Origin: Candidatus Oceanisphaera merdipullorum
Lineage (GTDB): Bacteria > Pseudomonadota > Gammaproteobacteria > Enterobacterales > Aeromonadaceae
Assembly (NCBI GenBank): GCA_018883865.1
Contig: JAHLFI010000033.1
Location: forward strand, 1 to 55,140
Direction: 5' to 3'
Length of the DNA stretch: 55,140 nt
In this document: piece by piece, positions 1-8,691 of the stretch
How the letters are laid out: every line of letters starts with the position of its first letter
How positions within the stretch are numbered: the first letter of the stretch is position 1
Position numbers and translations under genes: made by a program
The notes under the pieces: model-generated
Told to the model about the DNA's origin: nothing
What the model saw: the letters and a program-made list of their open reading frames with translations, nothing else
Database searches by the model: none

Positions 1-1697
1 ATAGGAATTTGTCGATCATAGAAACCGCGCTTGGTGGCATCCACCGACACTAACTGGTCTAGGCTGTCGAGTGGCGTACAAATCTTACCTGGGTTTAAGC
101 GGTTAAATGGGTCAAAGGCCGACTTAATGCGGCGCAGTTCGGTATATAACACTTCGCCAAAAAAGGTCGGGCTGTATTCGGAGCGAAAGCCTTTACCGTG
201 CTCACCCCACATTAAGCCTCCATATTTAGCGGTGAGCGCGTTTACTTTGTCGGAGATTTTTCGCAGCGTCACTTCTTGTGCAGGATCCGTCATGTCTAGC
301 GCTGGGCGTACGTGCAAGACGCCCGCATCCACATGGCCAAACATGCCATATTGCAGCTGATTGGCGTCTAATAAGGCGCGAAATTCGACGATATAATCTG
401 CCAAGTTTTCCGGGGGTACCGCCGTATCTTCTACGAAGGCGATGGGCTTTTGCCGACCTTTAGTATTACCCAGCAGGCCCACGGCTTTTTTGCGCATCGC
501 ATAAATGCGATTTAACGAGGCTAAGTCATCACTGACTTGATAGCCGATAATGCCAGCCTCTCCGCGTGCCATTAAACCATCGAGCTGAGCGCACAAGGCA
601 TCGACTTTTTCCCGCTGCGCCTGTGCATCATGATCCGCATATTCGACCATATTTAGGCCGTCCATCACCTTGCCGGGCACGTCTTGAATTAAGTCGCGTA
701 CCGAATGCCAGACGATGTCTTCACGCGCCAGCCCCAACACCTTAGAGTCGACGGTTTCCACCGACAACGCCTTGGCTGCCACCATTAAGGGCGCGTTACG
801 CAGCGCAGACAAGAAGCTGTCGTATTTAACGTTCACAAGCGTGCGATAAGGGGGAATGGCCGTGAGATCCAGCCAAGCTTCGGCGATAAAAGCTAATGAA
901 CCTTCACTGCCACACAAGATACGGGTCAAATCTAGCGTATGGCTGGCCTTATCGTAGACATGCTTTAAGTCATAGCCGGTTAAGAAGCGATTGAGCTTAG
1001 GAAAACGCTGTTCAATCTCGCCAGCATGCTCGGTCACGCTGAAATAAACACAGCGATACAGCTCGCCTTCGCGCGTGTCTTCTTCCAACTTGGCATCCAA
1101 TGCAGCCCCGCCCACCGGGCCGGTTTCGATAATGCTGCCGTCTACCAAGACCGCGGTCACGCCTAATACGTGATCGGAGGTTTTACCGTACACCAAAGAG
1201 CCTTGGCCCGAGGCGTCGGTATTGATCATGCCGCCTAAAGTGGCGCGATTACTGGTGGAAAGATCCGGCGAGAAGAATAAATCATGACTGGATACCAGCT
1301 GATTGAGCTTGTCTTTAACGATGCCGGTTTGCACGCGCACCCGTTTACCGGGCACATCAAGAGTGAGCAGCTGATTAAGGTAGCGTGAGCTGTCCACCAC
1401 TAGGGTCTCGGTTAAGGACTGGCCGTTAGTGCCGGTGCCACCACCGCGGGGGGCAAACTTAACCTCTTGAAATTCAGGCTTAGTGCCCAAGCTCAGCAAT
1501 AGACTTAAGTCTTGAGTAGAGCGCGGAAAGACCACAGCCTGCGGCAGCATTTGATAGACACTGTTATCGGTGGCCACGGCGAGTCGGCTGGCATAGCTGC
1601 GTTCTATATCACCGCGAAAGCCGCTCTCGGCGAGCGCATCAAGAAATTCAAAATAGGTGGGAGTTATCTGCTGCTGCAGATCTATCTTTGGGATCAT
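1..1697 (-). CDS. ydiJ: FAD-linked D-2-hydroxyacid (D-2-hydroxyglutarate) dehydrogenase, YdiJ family, C-terminus off window
   Basis: Only the N-terminal 565 codons are present; the frame stays open to the left edge. I read it directly from the minus strand, starting MIPKIDLQQQ at 1697. The FAD-binding (PCMH-type) part is plain: PRGGGTGTNGQSL near residue 80, then LGGMINTDASGQGSLVYGK and LTRILCGSEGSLAF, followed by the FAD-oxidase C-terminal region (GHVDAGVLHVRPALD, WGEHGKGFRSEYSPTFFG). These match E. coli YdiJ almost block for block. That family is about 1018 residues, with a C-terminal iron-sulfur/CCG domain that would lie outside this window. The family oxidises D-2-hydroxyglutarate or related 2-hydroxyacids at the membrane side of the cytoplasm. 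The next gene, also on the minus strand, ends about 150 bp upstream. Family is certain; exact substrate is inferred. Confidence 0.93.
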   Translation of the reverse strand, partial: MIPKIDLQQQITPTYFEFLDALAESGFRGDIERSYASRLAVATDNSVYQMLPQAVVFPRSTQDLSLLLSLGTKPEFQEVKFAPRGGGTGTNGQSLTETLVVDSSRYLNQLLTLDVPGKRVRVQTGIVKDKLNQLVSSHDLFFSPDLSTSNRATLGGMINTDASGQGSLVYGKTSDHVLGVTAVLVDGSIIETGPVGGAALDAKLEEDTREGELYRCVYFSVTEHAGEIEQRFPKLNRFLTGYDLKHVYDKASHTLDLTRILCGSEGSLAFIAEAWLDLTAIPPYRTLVNVKYDSFLSALRNAPLMVAAKALSVETVDSKVLGLAREDIVWHSVRDLIQDVPGKVMDGLNMVEYADHDAQAQREKVDALCAQLDGLMARGEAGIIGYQVSDDLASLNRIYAMRKKAVGLLGNTKGRQKPIAFVEDTAVPPENLADYIVEFRALLDANQLQYGMFGHVDAGVLHVRPALDMTDPAQEVTLRKISDKVNALTAKYGGLMWGEHGKGFRSEYSPTFFGEVLYTELRRIKSAFDPFNRLNPGKICTPLDSLDQLVSVDATKRGFYDRQIP

Positions 1698-1814
1698 AAC
1701 GGCCAGTTCCCTGCTATTGGTGCTTAATAAGAGTTATTTGTACTTATAGTGAGTAATAAGTATGGGTATGAGTGCGCCCAGAGTGGTGGGCAGTATACAG
1801 AAGAATTGCGCCCA

Positions 1815-1898
1815 GCGCCTAGCACCAAGCTAAAAACGGACCAGCACTTTTTACAGATTGGATGTTGAGCTGGGCGCCGAGCAATGAGTGCTAGGCGC
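1815..1898. repeat. 11-bp inverted repeat over the end of the LuxR gene
   Basis: GCGCCTAGCAC at 1815-1825 is repeated as its exact reverse complement at 1888-1898, 62 bases apart. A second pair of shorter related words (GCGCCCAG and its complement) lies beside them. The right arm falls inside the last codons of the LuxR-type gene that stops at 1851. No T-run follows, so it is not an obvious intrinsic terminator. Confidence 0.55.
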
Positions 1899-2723
1899 AG
1901 AGTCATCATAAGTAATCAAATGATTAAGGAAGTGAGCGAACAGCGCGCCTTGACGGTCTAGTGCCAACTTGGCGTAAAGATGCTTGCGATGATTTTTGAC
2001 CGTGCCCTCGCCTATGCCTAACAGCTTGGCGATAGCGGCATTATCTTGGCCCTGCACTAACAAGGCCGCCACCTGTTGCTCGCGGGTTGTTAGTCGTGAT
2101 TGACCAAAAGTCGCTAACGCTTGTTCTATTAAAGTCAGCATTGCAGTTGAGCTTGGCCTATTAATGAAAGCTACAGGCGCTTGCGCCAAGATTGCGGTGC
2201 CCTTTGGCCAATGCTGACGGCACAAGGCACTGAGCACAGGGAGTAATTGACGCAGCGCCGTTTGCTCGACAGTACTAAACGGCACGTTAGTGAGTCGCCC
2301 TAAAAATAGCGTCAGCCCTTGGCCTGAATCTAGCGTGATAACGATCCCTACCTCTTGCTGCCAGCCGGTAGCCTGATAAAAACCCGCCGCGTATTCAGGC
2401 TCACTGCCGCCGGTCTTTTTCAAGACATTATTTAAAGAATAAACCCCGTCTGTTAGCCCGTGGCGTAGCGCCCGATAGAAGGGATCTTGGGCGTAGAGTC
2501 CATTTAAATACTGGCTAAACAGCAGCTCACGTTTATCGGTCAAATCATCATACAAATACACAGCCGCGCCTGAGGCTTGATAACTCAGCACCAAGCAACA
2601 ATCACTGCTGACATACGTCTTCACTAACTTGGCCAAACATCGGGCAAAGGCCGCGGTATGGATGGCATTAATCGTCTCAGCCAACGCCTGCTGTTGAGAG
2701 AGTGCTGGGCTTGAATTTGCCAT
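1851..2723 (-). CDS. LuxR-type HTH transcriptional regulator
   Basis: A protein of 290 residues. The last third carries a LuxR/FixJ-type helix-turn-helix: TTREQQVAALLVQGQDN, then IAKLLGIGEGTVKNHRKHLYAKL. The first two thirds (about 180 residues) have no motif I can name; they are probably a ligand or signal-sensing domain, and no receiver-domain aspartate pattern is visible. The frame extends upstream to a TTG at 2753, but the ATG at 2723 has AAGAGGCG about 7 bases ahead, so I prefer it. The extreme C-terminus is Ser/Thr/Pro-rich and overlaps an inverted repeat. It is transcribed divergently from tyrS, with about 108 bp between starts. No biosynthetic partner or luxI lies nearby, so the signal and targets are unknown. 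Confidence 0.85.
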   Translation of the reverse strand: MANSSPALSQQQALAETINAIHTAAFARCLAKLVKTYVSSDCCLVLSYQASGAAVYLYDDLTDKRELLFSQYLNGLYAQDPFYRALRHGLTDGVYSLNNVLKKTGGSEPEYAAGFYQATGWQQEVGIVITLDSGQGLTLFLGRLTNVPFSTVEQTALRQLLPVLSALCRQHWPKGTAILAQAPVAFINRPSSTAMLTLIEQALATFGQSRLTTREQQVAALLVQGQDNAAIAKLLGIGEGTVKNHRKHLYAKLALDRQGALFAHFLNHLITYDDSAPSTHCSAPSSTSNL

Positions 2724-2831
2724 GGCTTGCGCCTCTTGAGTGAAAAGAAACAACGTCGAGTATCAGGCAGTGTATTGGGTACTTAGCGTGGACATTATAT
2801 CGAAAACTATTCCTAAAGGGACATAGGCAGC

Positions 2832-4211
2832 ATGCTCAAGGTAAGTGAGCATAGGGCTTTAATTATTCAAGCAGAGTGGATGATGACAGATTTATTTACG
2901 CACAATGCCTTACTCAATACCTTACCGAATGCCTTATTAGTCGACTTGACTGAACGTAAGCTTATTGCTCAAATCACTCATGCCGACGCCCTGCATCAGC
3001 ATCTAAATCAAGCGTCGCGCACGCTTTATTGCGGCTTCGATCCCACGGCCGACAGCTTGCACATAGGTCATTTAGTGCCACTTTTAATGCTGCGTCGGTT
3101 TAAGGCCGCAGGTCATAAGGTGATTGCATTAGTGGGTGGTGCCACCGGCCTTATCGGGGATCCCAGTTTTAAGGCCAGTGAACGTAGCCTAAACGACGGC
3201 GCTCAAGTGCAAACTTGGGTAAGTGAGCTGCAAGGCCAAATAGCCACTTTACTTAATACAGAGCTTGATGCCGAGCAACCTCAAGTTCAGCTGCTCGATA
3301 ATGCGGATTGGATGAATAAGCTCGACTTATTTAGCTTCTTACGCGACATCGGTAAACACTTTTCGGTGAACGCCATGATAGCCAAAGATTCGGTAAAGCA
3401 GCGCCTAGCGCGACCCGATCAAGGCTTATCCTTTACGGAGTTCGCTTATTCGTTATTGCAGTCTTACGACTTCGCCGAGCTGAATCGCAGCCAAGGCTGC
3501 ACACTGCAAATTGGCGGCAACGACCAATGGGGCAACATTACCAGCGGCATAGATTTCACCCGTCGGCTTAATCAACAGCAAGTATTTGGCTTAACACTGC
3601 CGCTGATTACCAAGAGCGACGGCACTAAGTTTGGTAAAACCGAAACCGGTACCGTCTGGCTGGATGCAGCCAAGACATCGCCTTATGCCTTTTATCAGTT
3701 TTGGATAAATACCGCAGATGCAGATGTGTATAATTTTTTGCGTTTTTATAGCCTGCGCAACACAGCCGAGATTGCCGCCATCGAGCAGATGGACGCACAA
3801 ACACAGGGTAAGCCCCAAGCTCAGCGCTTATTGGCGGAAGAACTGACGGCCTTAGTCCACGGCGAGGCAGCCTTAAGCGCCGTTCAACGGATTAGTGAGG
3901 CGTTATTTTCTGGGGACTTTACCGCGTTAACACAGGAAGAATGGGCCCAACTTGAGCAAGATGGCATGCCGTTCACGGCTATCATACAGTCTGCACCTAT
4001 GCGGCTCAGCCAGTTGCTGGTAGACAGTAAACAGGCCCGCTCATTGCGCCAAGCACGAGAGCTAATCGCCAATGGCGCGATAAGAGTAAATGGTCAACTG
4101 ATCACGGCAGATACAGATCAGTTCAACCTTTTAGCGCAGCAGTATCTAATCTTACGCCGCGGTAAGAAGTACTTTCATATGCTTCGCTTTAAGCCGCAGG
4201 CCAAAGATTAA
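2832..4211 (+). CDS. tyrS: tyrosyl-tRNA synthetase
   Basis: Charges tRNA-Tyr with tyrosine in the cytoplasm. Class I signatures are clear: [15 protein letters not shown] holds the HIGH motif (residues 77-80 in this reading), and SDGTKFGKT (266-270) is the KMSKS-equivalent of the E. coli-type enzyme. The tyrosine/AMP pocket ([11 protein letters not shown]) is intact. An S4-like RNA-binding domain closes the protein ([22 protein letters not shown], then RVNGQ). The start is uncertain. ATG 2832 has AAAGGGA some 11 bases upstream and gives 459 residues. ATG 2880 or 2883 gives about 442 residues, closer to the usual 420-430, but with GAGTGG set very near. It converges with rluF; an AT-rich dyad lies between them. 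No T-box or leader peptide is visible upstream. Confidence 0.96.
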   Translation: MLKVSEHRALIIQAEWMMTDLFTHNALLNTLPNALLVDLTERKLIAQITHADALHQHLNQASRTLYCGFDPTADSLHIGHLVPLLMLRRFKAAGHKVIALVGGATGLIGDPSFKASERSLNDGAQVQTWVSELQGQIATLLNTELDAEQPQVQLLDNADWMNKLDLFSFLRDIGKHFSVNAMIAKDSVKQRLARPDQGLSFTEFAYSLLQSYDFAELNRSQGCTLQIGGNDQWGNITSGIDFTRRLNQQQVFGLTLPLITKSDGTKFGKTETGTVWLDAAKTSPYAFYQFWINTADADVYNFLRFYSLRNTAEIAAIEQMDAQTQGKPQAQRLLAEELTALVHGEAALSAVQRISEALFSGDFTALTQEEWAQLEQDGMPFTAIIQSAPMRLSQLLVDSKQARSLRQARELIANGAIRVNGQLITADTDQFNLLAQQYLILRRGKKYFHMLRFKPQAKD

Positions 4212-4274
4212 AACCAGCTTTGCAACCCAAGAATACAGAGAAAAATTAAGATGAGATGAGAACGAAAAATGACT

Positions 4275-4316
4275 AAGACATATTTCTTATAAGCTCTTAA
4301 CACAAAAATATGTCTT
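4275..4316. terminator. AT-rich perfect dyad between convergent tyrS and rluF
   Basis: AAGACATATTT at 4275-4285 pairs perfectly with AAATATGTCTT at 4306-4316, leaving a 20-base loop. It lies 64 bp past the tyrS stop and 79 bp past the rluF stop. It could terminate both genes, but the stem is AT-rich and there is no uridine run, so the role is only a guess. Confidence 0.4.
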
Positions 4317-4394
4317 GTCAGATTTACTCTCTACTCTTCTGCGGGTTCCGTGACTCTCTGTAACCAAGAAGCCTTGCCAAATAGTTTTTTAAAC

Positions 4395-5462
4395 TTAACG
4401 CTTGCCGCGATTGCTTTGTGGCAAGGAGCCTTTACTGGAAGTACGGCCTTTGCTTGGTGCCTGACCGCGAGCCGTGACTTTTTTAACACCCGCTTTAGCA
4501 TCAGGCTTAGCGCCCGCATTAGCAGCTCGCGGTTTGCGGCTGCTATTGGCCTCAGAGTGAGCGGCGGCATGGCTTGCGCTAGTCGATCGGACACGGGTTC
4601 TACGATTGTTACTGGGGTTATCCTGCGCAGGGGGGGCTTGTGCTGGCGTTAAGTCTTTGATGCGCGGACCACTGCGCGCCGCCTTGGGTTGGTCGAGTAC
4701 TGAGGCTTCTTCTGTACTGCTGGAGTCGCCGATCATCTTGTTGATCAGTGCCAATTCAGACTCAGTCACGTAGCGCCATTGGCCAGGCTTAAGTTCACCC
4801 AGCTCGATATTCATGATCCGCACTCGCTTAAGGCTGGTCACACTAAAATCCAGATAATCAGCCATGCGTCGGATCTGGCGATTCAAGCCCTGAGTAAGAA
4901 TAATATTAATGGTGTTATGGCCAATTTTTTTGACCTTACAGGGTTTAGTGATGGTATCGAGTATCGGCACACCGGCGCCCATGTCTGCCACAAACTCTGC
5001 CGTTATGGGCTTATCCATGGACACTATGTATTCTTTTTCGTGGGCATTACCGGCGCGTAAGATTTTATTGACGATGTCGCCATCATTGGTCAGTAAAATC
5101 AGCCCACTGGACGGCTTATCGAGGCGACCGATGGGAAAAATGCGCGATTTTTTATAGTTGACCGCATCCACGATATTTTCTGGGATCTCGGGATCTGTGG
5201 TACAGGTGATGCCGATCGGCTTGTTATAGACCAAATACACAGGCGCCGGCTTGGCGCGCAGCGGCTTATTATTCACCATCACCTCGTCCTTGAGGCTAAC
5301 CTTAACGCCCATGCCGGCCACCACACCATTCACCTTTACGCAGCCCTGATCTATCAGGCGGTCTGCTTCGCGCCGCGAGCAGATGCCCGTTTCGCTAATA
5401 AATTTATTCAAGCGAGTCAGGTTATCTGGAGCCTGTGCTGAAGGTTGAGGCGCGTCATTCAT
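4395..5462 (-). CDS. rluF: 23S rRNA pseudouridine synthase RluF-like
   Basis: Makes pseudouridine in 23S rRNA (position 2604 in E. coli) and belongs to the RsuA/RluF branch. The N-terminus is an S4 domain (RLNKFISETGICSRREADRLI). The catalytic block FPIGRLDKPSSGLILLTNDGD holds the active-site Asp after GRL. GLNRQIRRMADYL is the family's second signature. AGNAHEKEYIV, AGVPILDT and RVRIMN match RluF rather than RsuA or RluB. I chose ATG 5462 (355 residues), which has GGGAG about 11 bases upstream; the frame runs back to 5561 and would then overlap the upstream methyltransferase gene. The last roughly 100 residues are a low-complexity Ala/Arg/Lys/Ser tail, longer than in E. coli and probably an RNA-binding extension. 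Confidence 0.92.
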   Translation of the reverse strand: MNDAPQPSAQAPDNLTRLNKFISETGICSRREADRLIDQGCVKVNGVVAGMGVKVSLKDEVMVNNKPLRAKPAPVYLVYNKPIGITCTTDPEIPENIVDAVNYKKSRIFPIGRLDKPSSGLILLTNDGDIVNKILRAGNAHEKEYIVSMDKPITAEFVADMGAGVPILDTITKPCKVKKIGHNTINIILTQGLNRQIRRMADYLDFSVTSLKRVRIMNIELGELKPGQWRYVTESELALINKMIGDSSSTEEASVLDQPKAARSGPRIKDLTPAQAPPAQDNPSNNRRTRVRSTSASHAAAHSEANSSRKPRAANAGAKPDAKAGVKKVTARGQAPSKGRTSSKGSLPQSNRGKR

Positions 5463-5533
5463 GGGGTTATTTCTCCCGAGCATAAAAAGTGGCAAGTGTA
5501 ATGGGGCGAGCGGCGAGTCACAAGCGCTTGCGC

Positions 5534-6016
5534 TTATAACCAGCGGCGCACCTGCTGACAATAAGCTTGATAGGCGCCACCAAATTTGTGGCGTAACGCT
5601 TGTTCTTCGGCAGCAATTTGCACCTTGCTCATATACAACACAAACAAGGCGAGCCAGAGCACATTAATGGCGGCCCCCAACCATAACGCCCACCCCACTA
5701 ATAACAGTGCATCGCCCACGTAAATAGGATTACGGCTGTAGTTAAATATACCTGTGGTCACTAAGGCGGTGGCGCGCTCGGGCGCAAAGGGTAACAGCGT
5801 TGTATTAGCGCGGCGCAGGGTCTGCGCGGATATCAGCATTAGGCTCAAGCCGATAAGGGCGACCATTATCGCTAACCAAGGAGGCAGCGCAAACGACCAA
5901 CCGAGGTCTGCTAACGCACGCATGGCTTGCCAAGTATCAGTTAGCCACATCATTAAGGCGGCCAAAACGGTGACCAGAGGCGGCGGTAGCCATAACAAAG
6001 GTGAGCGGCCGCTCAT
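5534..6016 (-). CDS. isoprenylcysteine carboxyl methyltransferase-like membrane protein
   Basis: A 160-residue membrane protein with about four hydrophobic segments. The conserved C-terminal half of the ICMT/phospholipid methyltransferase family is present: LVTTGIFNYSRNPIYVGDALLLVGWAL, then EEQALRHKFGGAYQAYCQQVRRWL. The RNPxY and EE..L...FG..Y motifs bind S-adenosylmethionine in this family. Bacterial members are numerous and their substrates mostly unknown. The start overlaps the stop of the SulP gene by 4 bp, so the two are almost certainly translationally coupled. The gap to rluF downstream is about 70 bp, so rluF may be in the same transcript. Confidence 0.82.
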   Translation of the reverse strand: MSGRSPLLWLPPPLVTVLAALMMWLTDTWQAMRALADLGWSFALPPWLAIMVALIGLSLMLISAQTLRRANTTLLPFAPERATALVTTGIFNYSRNPIYVGDALLLVGWALWLGAAINVLWLALFVLYMSKVQIAAEEQALRHKFGGAYQAYCQQVRRWL

Positions 6017-8214
6017 GTTCTATCCCCCAGTTCAAAGTGGGCGCCGGTGTGAATGGCATCATCTAAGTGCGCTTCCAACAGAATAATACTCGGCTGTGCC
6101 TCGACGATACGGGGATCAAGCGCGGGGAATTTAAGATCACCTTGGCTGGCACCCGAAGTGGCTTGAGCTACGTCTGCCTCCAAATGCAGACTTAAGGTGG
6201 CATCAGTGGCGGTCTGGGAATCCAGCTGCAGCGTGACCCGCTTCAAATCGAACAAGGGCGAGCCATCCACCTTGATGGGCACGCCATGGGCATTCAATAA
6301 AGTGGCTTGCGGTGACTCTGCACAGGCCAATTGTTCTGGCTGTAACAAAATAGCCGACGCCGCCTCAGCAATCGGTTCGCTTAGCTGAGTATCGGCCTCA
6401 GCCTCGGCAAACTTTGCTTCTTGGTCGGCCGGCAACACTGAGCGTTCAAATTCTGCCAGCGCTTTTAGGCGCTCATCTTCGGCTATGTCATTAGCCTCTG
6501 ACTCAAGCGTGATAGTATCGGCCTCTTCATCCCAATAGCAGCTGGTCATGCGCAGCGCCTGATACACATCTGGGTACACTAAGATGCCCTCTTCGCCGAT
6601 ACGAATCCCTGCCTGCTTTAGCCAAAGCGTCATTTGCCCACGTCGGCCGGCCATCACCATATGAATACCGGTGCGTTTCAGCTCTTTATGCAATTCGCCA
6701 ACCATGGTCATCACGCTAATATCTTGATGAGTGAAGCAAGAAACTGCATCAATGATTAAGCATTTAGCGGGCTGCTTTTCACTGGCCAACAAGAGTAAAA
6801 CGCGGCGCTTAAAATAGGCGGCATTAAAATAGGTAAGCGGTGAATTAAAGCGATAAATTAATACCCCAGTAATGGCTTTTACGTCTTCATTATGACCTAA
6901 AGTATGGACTACGCCTTCTTCATTCATGCCCATTAATTGCTCGGTGGGACGCATCACATTACGTAAAAACTGAAATAGACCTAACAAAACCGCCAAGGCG
7001 ATACCGGGGATAACCCCGATTAAAAGCACGCTCAGAAAGGTAATCAATGCCAGCCAAAAGGCCGAACTATCAGATTGGCGCAGTGCCCAAATGCTCTTAA
7101 AGTCGGTCATCGACAGCGAGGCTAAGATCAACACCACGCCCAAGGCGGCAGTCGGTATGTATTGCAAGGGTGAGTACAAATAAAAGGTCACCACTGCGGT
7201 GGCCAGCGCAGCCACCAAAGAGACCATTTGAGTTTTACCGCCATTGGCATCGTTTACCGCGGTGCGCGAGCTGGCGCCGCTCACGGCAAAGCCTTGAGAG
7301 ACGGCGGAGGCGATATTGGCAATGCCAAGGGCGCGAAACTCCGCATCTGCGTCTATGTCATAGCCATTGCGCGCGGCAAAACTGCGCGCGGTGAGCATTA
7401 AAGAGACAAAACTTATCATGGCCAAGTTGAGCGCCGGCAATACGAGATCGCGGATAAGACCCGGCGGAAACTCGGGAATTTGAAAGTCGGGGAAACTGCC
7501 ACTTAAGCTACCAATCACAGCCACATCTTGCACTCGAGGCCCTAGCGCCCATAACACAGTGGCCGTTGCGGCCAACGCCAGCAAGGAGGTCGGCCATTGG
7601 GGTCTAATTCGCTTCCCCACCAACATCACCACCAAGGTCAGTAGGCTAAACCCTAAGGTGAAGAAGTTCACTTCTGACACATAATTTGGCGCAGCTAATA
7701 CTCGCTCCACTAAGCCTTGCTCGTGATAGGTAAAGCCAAACACGCTGGACAGCTGACCGACTATGATGGTGATGGCCACGCCGTTTAATAACCCCATTAA
7801 GATGGGGCTGGATAAAAAGTCCGCCAGCACGCCTAACCTTAAACGGCTGGCAATCAGGCACCACACGCCTGTCATGGCGGTCATGGTCATCACCAATTGC
7901 CAATGCCGCGTGGGATCGCCCATGGCCAGTGGCGTCACCACCGCGGCAATCACGGCGCACGTTGCCGCGTCCGGCCCCACAATTAACTGGCGCGATGAGC
8001 CAAAAATGGCATAGGCGATCATGGGCAAGATGCTGGAATACAAACCCGCCTCGGCCCCTACGCCGGTTAACTCAGCGTAAGCAATCGCCACGGGCAAGCC
8101 CACAGCCGCCACCGATACACCGGCCCGCACATCCGTCATTAACCAGGCTCTTTGGTAACCTAACAGGGTCATTAAGCCCGGCATCCAGCGCCCCAGAGAA
8201 AAGCGTTTGTTCAT
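6013..8214 (-). CDS. SulP-family anion transporter with STAS domain and extended C-terminus
   Basis: An inner-membrane SulP (SLC26-type) anion permease. The transport domain occupies about the first 420 residues, with 10-12 hydrophobic segments and the typical N-terminal block LMTDVRAGVSVAAVGLPVAIAYAEL followed by GLYSSILPMIAYAIFGSSRQLIVGPDAA. A cytoplasmic STAS domain follows (about 430-570). At 733 residues it is well over the usual 500-580. The extra 150 or so C-terminal residues are acidic and Ala/Glu-rich, then contain a short beta-like stretch (FDLKRVTLQLDSQ) of no recognised family. I start at ATG 8214; a TTG at 8241 is possible, and neither has a good ribosome site. Substrate (sulfate, bicarbonate, dicarboxylate) cannot be told from sequence. 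It overlaps the methyltransferase gene. Confidence 0.9.
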   Translation of the reverse strand: MNKRFSLGRWMPGLMTLLGYQRAWLMTDVRAGVSVAAVGLPVAIAYAELTGVGAEAGLYSSILPMIAYAIFGSSRQLIVGPDAATCAVIAAVVTPLAMGDPTRHWQLVMTMTAMTGVWCLIASRLRLGVLADFLSSPILMGLLNGVAITIIVGQLSSVFGFTYHEQGLVERVLAAPNYVSEVNFFTLGFSLLTLVVMLVGKRIRPQWPTSLLALAATATVLWALGPRVQDVAVIGSLSGSFPDFQIPEFPPGLIRDLVLPALNLAMISFVSLMLTARSFAARNGYDIDADAEFRALGIANIASAVSQGFAVSGASSRTAVNDANGGKTQMVSLVAALATAVVTFYLYSPLQYIPTAALGVVLILASLSMTDFKSIWALRQSDSSAFWLALITFLSVLLIGVIPGIALAVLLGLFQFLRNVMRPTEQLMGMNEEGVVHTLGHNEDVKAITGVLIYRFNSPLTYFNAAYFKRRVLLLLASEKQPAKCLIIDAVSCFTHQDISVMTMVGELHKELKRTGIHMVMAGRRGQMTLWLKQAGIRIGEEGILVYPDVYQALRMTSCYWDEEADTITLESEANDIAEDERLKALAEFERSVLPADQEAKFAEAEADTQLSEPIAEAASAILLQPEQLACAESPQATLLNAHGVPIKVDGSPLFDLKRVTLQLDSQTATDATLSLHLEADVAQATSGASQGDLKFPALDPRIVEAQPSIILLEAHLDDAIHTGAHFELGDRT

Positions 8215-8691
8215 TATTTCAGCCAATTGAAGTGAGACCAATGAGAGTGCAAGCCATGATTAATAAAACGACGTGTTTGCAAGGCCAAGTTTTTTGTAGC
8301 TACTTTTTTTGTACTGCCATTTATTGGTAGCAATAGTGTGTTACATATTCATACTAAGCGTATTCTTGCCCGCGTTAAAACGCTATGTCCAAGCAGGCTA
8401 GATTCTATCTTAACTGCTGACTCACACTCCATAATCGCGATGAATAATAAATCTAAAGTAAGTAATACAACCTCAGTTATCAAGAGCATCGACGCCGCAT
8501 TAACATACTTAAAGCCTTGATTATTAATACTTTACCTGCATTTCTTCACTCGCGAATAGCCATGCGGCCCTGCCCAAGTCACGAATCTATTGCTCCCTAT
8601 TAACTGGGCGAAAACTGTGCTTGAATGACCGGTATATCATAAGGCATAAGAGGTAACGACTTAGCGTGCAACAATCAGATATGACTCGAGT
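8215..8691. other. 477-bp intergenic region between divergent SulP and receiver-CheC genes
   Basis: Must carry promoters for both divergent units. I see no convincing gene. A 60-codon GTG-started frame at 8338-8520 has no ribosome site and no family resemblance. Base composition is more AT-rich than the flanking genes. Confidence 0.6.

Noticed and set aside
2724-2831. T-box or leader peptide for tyrS
   Set aside because: The 108-bp gap has no T-box core or stem/terminator pair; such control is also rare in gammaproteobacteria.
5463-5561. N-terminal extension of rluF
   Set aside because: It would overlap the upstream methyltransferase gene, is not family-like, and a better ATG with a ribosome site lies at 5462.
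8338-8520. 60-codon GTG-started frame between the SulP and receiver-CheC genes
   Set aside because: No ribosome site and no recognisable family; chance frame in an AT-rich gap.
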